Source: Pedobacter sp. UBA1654
Lineage (GTDB): Bacteria; Bacteroidota; Bacteroidia; Sphingobacteriales; Sphingobacteriaceae
Direction: 5' to 3'
Length of the DNA stretch: 10,850 nucleotides
Assembly (NCBI GenBank): GCA_002320935.1
Contig: DCLG01000084.1
Span: 150,355 to 161,204, forward strand
In this document: positions 8,701 through 10,850 of the stretch, piece after piece
Numbering within the stretch: position 1 is the first letter of the stretch
How the letters are laid out: each line of letters begins with the position of its first letter
Translations under genes and position numbers: made by a program
The notes under the pieces: model-generated
What the model was told of the DNA's origin: nothing
The model's input: the letters and a program-made list of their open reading frames with translations, nothing else
Database searches by the model: none

Positions 8701-8834
8701 AAGATGCTGACAGCAGGAATTGCTTCCCCTTTGGCGTCTTTTACCGTACCCGTAACGGTATTCTGCGCGTAAGCCGTTATTGTGAGCATCGTCAGCAATA
8801 ACATACTTAAGCATCGGGCATAGATTTGTTTCAT
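5718..8834 (-). CDS. SusC/RagA-family TonB-dependent outer-membrane transporter
   Basis: A 1038-residue outer-membrane channel that imports a substrate captured by its SusD partner, powered by TonB. The signal peptide ends AYA|Q near residue 23. A CarboxypepD_reg-like domain follows (TVTGTVKDAKGEAIPAVSI, about 27-97), then a TonB-box-like NEVVVTALGI at 103-112. The plug domain includes LRGNNSLTGDNQPLIVIDGVPV at about 167-188 and the family hallmark VLKGPSASALYGSRAGNGVI at about 223-242. A long beta-barrel ends in FSFNLTLGF, with the terminal Phe expected by the BAM machinery. There is no STN domain before the CarboxypepD_reg domain, so it is probably not tied to an anti-sigma/ECF-sigma pair. 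This agrees with the ROK regulator lying directly upstream on the same strand, 147 bp away. The length is normal and no frameshift is seen. Substrate unknown; a glycan is most likely, although SusC relatives also carry peptides. Confidence 0.96.
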   Translation of the reverse strand: MKQIYARCLSMLLLTMLTITAYAQNTVTGTVKDAKGEAIPAVSILVKGTTQGVSSNAEGKFSISAAKGSVLIFRYIGFQTQEVTVGTSNTINVVLADESNNLNEVVVTALGIQREKKSLGYAVQEVKGESLVEAREPNVVNTLSGKVSGLQVTRSSNGPAGSSKITLRGNNSLTGDNQPLIVIDGVPVNNFTGATNNDYYNPSIDYGNGLSDINSEDIESVSVLKGPSASALYGSRAGNGVILITTKSGRIQKGLGITVSSTFGVEDIFTRPNMQNDYAQGDQNGFDPMLSTSWGPKIAGQTVTNWRGEQEVLSAHDNLSNYADQGFSSNQSLSLQQQYKSTSVYTSFNRLDDRSMIPGAKLQRTNLLARAISKFGEDDRWTVDTKVQYSNSNAQNRPATGANPNNVFATLYQFPRSLDIRQLNPAVDPLTDRMIWYNNSSQLNPYWARDYNRNQDVRDRYLLNGSLKYQVNDWLNAEIKAGADKFSTTTEGKLYGGSPSNPGGMYSLGKQTFTETNFSFLLSGQKDNLIDRLGGNFTVGGNLMSQQNSGLNGNSGQLNVPNLFSLNNGINNPTVEQLFNQRRINSLYGTVGVNWDGYLFVDGTFRNDWSSTLSMANRSFFYPSLNVSLVVTEMLSKLGTTVPEWITYAKVRGSAASVGNDLPAYQLYNTYNIGKDPNGGTTGSRNEILFDPNVRNELIKSYEAGAELRLFANRVGLDFAIYKSNATNQLLNLPMDPLSGYRFMKINSGDIQNTGIELTLDGKILQSETGVNWNMGVNFSRNKNTVVSIKDGLDLYRLGGFDDVAVYAVKGQRYGEIYGSTFRRVEDAASPFHGELLLDANGLPQVGNQNVRLGNQQANALLGITNTFSYKGFNLSFLIDGRFGGKIFSATLANMQRNGTSDKTVVNGLRENMVTPGVVLNANNQLEQNTKAVTPQQYWAAVAGIGNLGITEANLYDASNIRIRNINLAYNFSPKMLEKTFIQRAKVGVSCNNVWLITSHMNGLDPESVFATNTNATGFENGAAPTSRSFSFNLTLGF

Positions 8835-8855
8835 AGTCTAAGTACTAAGGATTAA

Positions 8856-8894
8856 TAATTGTTGTTTAATTGTTTGTTCTTAAAGTTTAATTGT
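8856..8894. repeat. three phased TAATTGT repeats upstream of susC
   Basis: On the plus strand the heptamer TAATTGT occurs at 8856-8862, 8867-8873 and 8888-8894. The start-to-start distances are 11 and 21 bp, about one and two helical turns. The last two are part of a 10-bp direct repeat GTTTAATTGT (8864-8873 and 8885-8894). Between them lies the dyad TTAAA-G-TTTAA (8880-8890). The array is 22-60 bp upstream of the susC ATG. Copies on one face of the helix suggest cooperative binding of a regulator, though the AT-rich context raises the chance of coincidence. No good TAnnTTTG promoter element is visible in this intergenic region. Confidence 0.4.
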
Positions 8895-8932
8895 GTGTTT
8901 GCTAGTCTTTCTGTGATGGATTGGGCTTTTTG

Positions 8933-8950
8933 TTAATAAATCGGGTTTAT
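8933..8950. promoter_or_regulatory. small dyad between ROK gene and susC, possible second ROK half-site
   Basis: ATAAA-TCGGG-TTTAT (8936-8950) is an inverted repeat with 5-bp arms. With the two preceding bases it reads TTAATAA (8933-8939), identical to the outer seven bases of each arm of the large palindrome upstream of the ROK gene. It could be a weaker binding site for the same regulator in front of susC. The match is short and AT-rich, so the evidence is slight. Confidence 0.2.
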
Positions 8951-8981
8951 ATGTGATGTGTTACTTTAGATCTTGTTTATA

Positions 8982-10172
8982 TTATTGAAATGCTGCATGT
9001 TCAATGACCAGGCTCGCTGCGGCGAGCAACTCTGCGTTTTCCGCTAATTCTGACTGCACGATGGTTGTTTGATTGGCGATCCTCGGGATGCAGAATTCAT
9101 TCAGCGCCTGCTGGATCGGTGGCAGGAGTACCTTGCCTGCTACTGCTGCACGGCCACTTAAGACAATGCATTCCGGGTTCATGATGTGAATCAGGGTTGC
9201 CAGCCCTTTGCCGATCATGAATGCAGCTTCGGACAGGATGGAGACGGCCAGGGGGTCGTGCGCTTTAGCGGCTTCCAGGAAAACCTGCTCTATGTTTTTG
9301 CTTTTATCTTCAGCCAGTTTGCGCATGCTGGTTGCCGCACCGGACGCGATGGCGGCTGTTGCACGCTCCGTCATGACACTGAGCGAGGTTTCTACTTCCA
9401 GGCAACCTCTTTTTCCGCAGGAGCAGAGGTCGTTGGATTTGGACAGTGGAATGTGGCTGAATTCGCCTGCATAACCACTGCTTCCCCGGTACAGCTGGCC
9501 GTTAACAATCATTCCCAGCCCGGTACCCCAACCGATATTGGCAACCATCACGTTACGTTTGCCTACAGCAGCGCCATAGCGCAACTCTGCTAATGCAATG
9601 AGGCTGGAGTCGTTGTCGAGAAAGACTGGTAGTTCAAGTTTGCTCGAGAGGTAGCTGGCCAACGGGCTGCCATCTCTGGTGGGCAGATAAGAATGACTGA
9701 TGCCGAGCTCGGCGCTCACAAAGCCTGGAAGTCCGATACCAATGCCCAGAAGCTGTGTCTTTGGAATACCAGATGCTTCAAGTTTCGCCTGTATAAAGTC
9801 GGCGAGCTGGTCGGTTGCTTCGGGATTGTTCATCAAGGGGAGCTCGAGACTGGAAATCTCGAATCTGCTGGTATTGCTCAGATCGCAGATCATCATCCGT
9901 GTAATGAACTGATCCATGGCTACTGAAACGATGAACTTCTGTTTCTCAGCATTGAGCAGAAATAACGAGGCACGCCTGCCTCCTGTAGAAGGACCTAGTC
10001 CCTGTTCCACAATGTAGCCTTGGGCTACGAGTTGTTGAACGACTTTAGTGACCAGCGGCAAACTCTTATTTGTAAGCTTGCTGATCTCTGTTAAAGACAG
10101 TGGATGTTTATAATACAGCTGCTTGGTAATTACGTTTTTAAGCAGCTGACTTTTTTCTTCAATAGCATTCAT
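8982..10172 (-). CDS. ROK-family transcriptional regulator (NagC/Mlc/XylR-like)
   Basis: A 396-residue cytoplasmic protein with an N-terminal winged helix-turn-helix (about 25-60, LSLTEISKLTNKSLPLVTKV, with a GPSTGGRRA wing). An ROK sugar-kinase-like domain follows, with GIGIGLPG at 143-150, DND at 186-188 and NIGWGTGLG at 212-220. The ROK zinc motif is complete: Cys250, Cys252 and Cys257 in CSCGKRGCLE, with His240. The kinase-type phosphate motif DxGGT is absent near residue 87 (AMDQFITRM) and the usual ExGH reads EFSH (237-240), so it should sense a ligand and not phosphorylate it. ROK regulators usually bind sugars, sugar phosphates or amino sugars. The gene lies directly upstream of susC on the same strand, so it probably controls susC-susD. 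A large palindrome overlapping its own -7 element suggests autoregulation. The ATG at 10172 is the start closest to that promoter that gives a full helix-turn-helix. Confidence 0.93.
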   Translation of the reverse strand: MNAIEEKSQLLKNVITKQLYYKHPLSLTEISKLTNKSLPLVTKVVQQLVAQGYIVEQGLGPSTGGRRASLFLLNAEKQKFIVSVAMDQFITRMMICDLSNTSRFEISSLELPLMNNPEATDQLADFIQAKLEASGIPKTQLLGIGIGLPGFVSAELGISHSYLPTRDGSPLASYLSSKLELPVFLDNDSSLIALAELRYGAAVGKRNVMVANIGWGTGLGMIVNGQLYRGSSGYAGEFSHIPLSKSNDLCSCGKRGCLEVETSLSVMTERATAAIASGAATSMRKLAEDKSKNIEQVFLEAAKAHDPLAVSILSEAAFMIGKGLATLIHIMNPECIVLSGRAAVAGKVLLPPIQQALNEFCIPRIANQTTIVQSELAENAELLAAASLVIEHAAFQ

Positions 10173-10189
10173 GGCGTCATTCCGGACGT

Positions 10190-10197
10190 CAAACTTA
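10190..10197 (-). promoter_or_regulatory. -7 promoter element of the ROK regulator gene
   Basis: The minus strand reads TAAGTTTG, a perfect match to the Bacteroidota -7 consensus TAnnTTTG. It is 18 bp upstream of the ATG at 10172, giving a leader of about 12-16 nt. No clean -33 TTTG is seen. The element overlaps one arm of the palindrome at 10195-10232. Confidence 0.55.
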
Positions 10198-10232
10198 ATA
10201 AGTATTTAACCTAAAAGTTATATACTTATTAA
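10195..10232. promoter_or_regulatory. 38-bp near-perfect palindrome, probable operator of the ROK regulator
   Basis: The outer arms TTAATAAGTAT (10195-10205) and ATACTTATTAA (10222-10232) are perfect 11-bp complements. After a single T/T mismatch, inner arms TAAC (10207-10210) and GTTA (10217-10220) continue the symmetry around a CTAAAA centre. In all, 15 of 16 positions are symmetric. It overlaps the -7 element and would cover the region between -7 and -33, which is repressor geometry. It is too AU-rich, and has no U-tract, to be a good terminator of the upstream SMR gene. The palindrome is directly visible; binding by the ROK protein is inferred from adjacency. Confidence 0.65.
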
Positions 10233-10240
10233 ATTATTTT

Positions 10241-10289
10241 TAAAGTTCGGCCTACTTTGGGTATAAATTGGACAGAGTGCTGAACTTTA
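10241..10289. repeat. widely spaced inverted repeat TAAAGTTC / GAACTTTA
   Basis: TAAAGTTC (10241-10248) and GAACTTTA (10282-10289) are perfect 8-bp complements separated by 33 bp. They lie in the gap between the SMR and ROK genes. TTAAAGTT (10240-10247) also recurs at 8880-8887 in the susC upstream region. This could be an auxiliary regulator site or a weak stem after the SMR gene. Without a U-tract, the terminator reading is poor. Confidence 0.2.
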
Positions 10290-10303
10290 GGGCGCTATTT
10301 TGC

Positions 10304-10630
10304 TTAGTGGGATACAAATTTTAACCCAACTACGGAGCCGATCAGGGTGGTGATGAAGAAAATTCTCCAGAAACTTGCAGGATCTTTGAATACCAGAATA
10401 CCGATGATGGCAGTACCTACAGCACCAATGCCGGTCCATACTGCGTATGCTGTTCCGATAGGAAGTGTTTCTGTTGCTTTGATCAGTAAGGCCATACTTA
10501 TGGTTAATGATACCAGGAAGCCTGCAAACCACCAGTACATCTCGCTGCCGCTGGTTTCTTTAACTTTCCCAAGACAGGAGGCAAAGGCGACTTCAAACAA
10601 ACCTGCAATAACCAATATAATCCAGTTCAT
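10304..10630 (-). CDS. sugE: SMR-family exporter, SugE/Gdx type (guanidinium)
   Basis: A 108-residue inner-membrane protein with four hydrophobic helices (about 2-20, 32-50, 57-80, 86-104), the size of small multidrug resistance proteins, which work as dual-topology dimers. It begins MNWIILVIAGLFEVAFA with the essential membrane glutamate at Glu13. It contains LPIGTAYAVWTGIGAVG at about 56-72, the signature that separates the SugE/Gdx branch from EmrE/QacE, and ends IGSVVGLKFVSH like E. coli SugE. Gdx proteins export guanidinium in exchange for protons; some members also carry quaternary ammonium compounds. The frame is open to an ATG at 10672, but the 14 extra residues are polar, lack family counterparts and overlap the candidate promoter, so the start at 10630 is chosen. 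I see no ykkC-type guanidine riboswitch in the short upstream leader. It lies 131 bp upstream of the ROK gene and is probably a separate unit. Confidence 0.92.
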   Translation of the reverse strand: MNWIILVIAGLFEVAFASCLGKVKETSGSEMYWWFAGFLVSLTISMALLIKATETLPIGTAYAVWTGIGAVGTAIIGILVFKDPASFWRIFFITTLIGSVVGLKFVSH

Positions 10631-10646
10631 AATCTTAATTATTTGG

Positions 10647-10654
10647 CGCAAAGG
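10647..10654 (-). promoter_or_regulatory. candidate -7 element of the SMR exporter gene
   Basis: The minus strand reads GACCTTTG, matching TAnnTTTG at all fixed positions but the first. It is followed by GC, as often seen at Bacteroidota promoters. It would give a leader of about 14-18 nt before the ATG at 10630. This is too short for a riboswitch. Confidence 0.35.
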
Positions 10655-10794
10655 TCCGCATTTGGGCGACAAGATCGAGTGTTAAAATATAATCGTAGTG
10701 TAACATCTAAGCAGAGATCCAGAATCCTTGTAACTGCTGCTTCGACAAAAAGTTGTTCGATGCTGAAGAGATACCCCTTGATTGGTGCGTTTGT

Positions 10795-10850
10795 CTAGAT
10801 ACGGATTAAAGGTAATAGCTGTTGTTTTAAGGCCGGTAGCACGTCATTGG
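10795..10850 (-). CDS. possible C-terminal end of an unidentified minus-strand gene
   Basis: Reading leftwards from the right edge, 17 codons (NDVLPALKQQLLPLIRI) run to a TAG at 10795-10797. The composition, an amphipathic Leu/Gln/Lys-rich tail, looks like the last helix of a real protein. The fragment is too short to identify or to prove coding. If real, the gene ends about 160 bp upstream of the SMR exporter. The stretch 10655-10794 holds no gene I can support. Confidence 0.3.
   Translation of the reverse strand, partial: NDVLPALKQQLLPLIRI

Noticed and set aside
8982..10172. Reading the ROK protein as a sugar kinase
   Set aside because: It has an N-terminal helix-turn-helix, lacks the DxGGT phosphate motif and has an altered ExGH motif, all pointing to a regulator.
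10169..10180. Three-codon upstream frame ATG-ACG-CCA-TGA overlapping the ROK start
   Set aside because: Such a short overlap arises easily by chance and nothing in its codons suggests attenuation.
10631..10672. Fourteen-residue N-terminal extension of the SMR exporter
   Set aside because: Polar residues before the first helix do not occur in SugE proteins, and the segment overlaps the -7-like element.
10347..10685. Plus-strand open frame of 112 codons opposite the SMR gene
   Set aside because: It is antisense to a clearly coding, family-recognised gene and its translation shows no domain. It is a shadow frame.
10741..10760. Hairpin-like TTCGACAA / TTGTTCGA near the right edge
   Set aside because: Pairing needs a bulged base, gives only about seven pairs and is not followed by a U-tract, so neither terminator nor operator is supported.
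10655..10794. Continuation of the right-edge minus frame past its TAG as a broken gene
   Set aside because: The frame stays open for about 50 codons after the TAG but without a start codon or recognisable motifs, so a pseudogene cannot be supported.
1..10850. CRISPR array, tRNA, rRNA, insertion sequence or defence system
   Set aside because: No regularly spaced direct repeats, cloverleaf-like segments, transposase motifs or defence-protein families were seen on either strand.

Overview
The window comes from a Bacteroidota (Bacteroidetes) genome, most likely a Sphingobacteriaceae/Pedobacter-like environmental species. The main evidence is a co-directional SusC/SusD outer-membrane pair with a CarboxypepD_reg-like N-terminal domain, a lipobox with charged residues after the cysteine, promoter elements resembling the Bacteroidota -7 consensus TAnnTTTG, and no clear Shine-Dalgarno sequences. 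The family-level placement is inference. No database search was possible.

Layout, left to right. (1) Positions 1-1165, minus strand: a Crp/Fnr-family regulator sits immediately upstream of a YeeE/YedE-type sulfur (thiosulfate) permease gene that runs off the left edge. The 59-bp gap between them holds a perfect GTGAC-N4-GTCAC dyad. This is what a Crp-type recognition helix carrying R-E-xxx-R is expected to bind. (2) Positions 1264-3753, plus strand, divergent from the regulator: a large Tat-exported phosphocholine-specific phospholipase C, closed by a bidirectional terminator shared with the facing unit. (3) Positions 3795-10172, minus strand, in transcription order: a ROK-family regulator, a SusC-like TonB-dependent transporter and a SusD-like surface lipoprotein. 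No glycoside hydrolase or other degradative enzyme lies in this unit, so the substrate is open. A 38-bp near-perfect palindrome overlaps the candidate ROK promoter, and three helically phased TAATTGT repeats lie just upstream of susC. (4) Positions 10304-10630, minus strand: a small SMR-family exporter of the SugE/Gdx (guanidinium) type. (5) At the right edge, a possible last 17 codons of another minus-strand gene.

How the genes work together (inference). The window is three or four independent transcription units, not one system. The Crp-permease unit is probably a sulfur-responsive transport module. The ROK-SusC-SusD unit is a ligand-controlled outer-membrane uptake module, probably for a glycan or glycoside because ROK regulators normally sense sugars. 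The phospholipase would release phosphocholine and diacylglycerol outside the cytoplasmic membrane. No CRISPR array, tRNA, rRNA, insertion sequence or defence system was recognised. The most notable unexplained structure is regulatory DNA: the Crp-type dyad, the ROK palindrome and the phased repeats upstream of susC.
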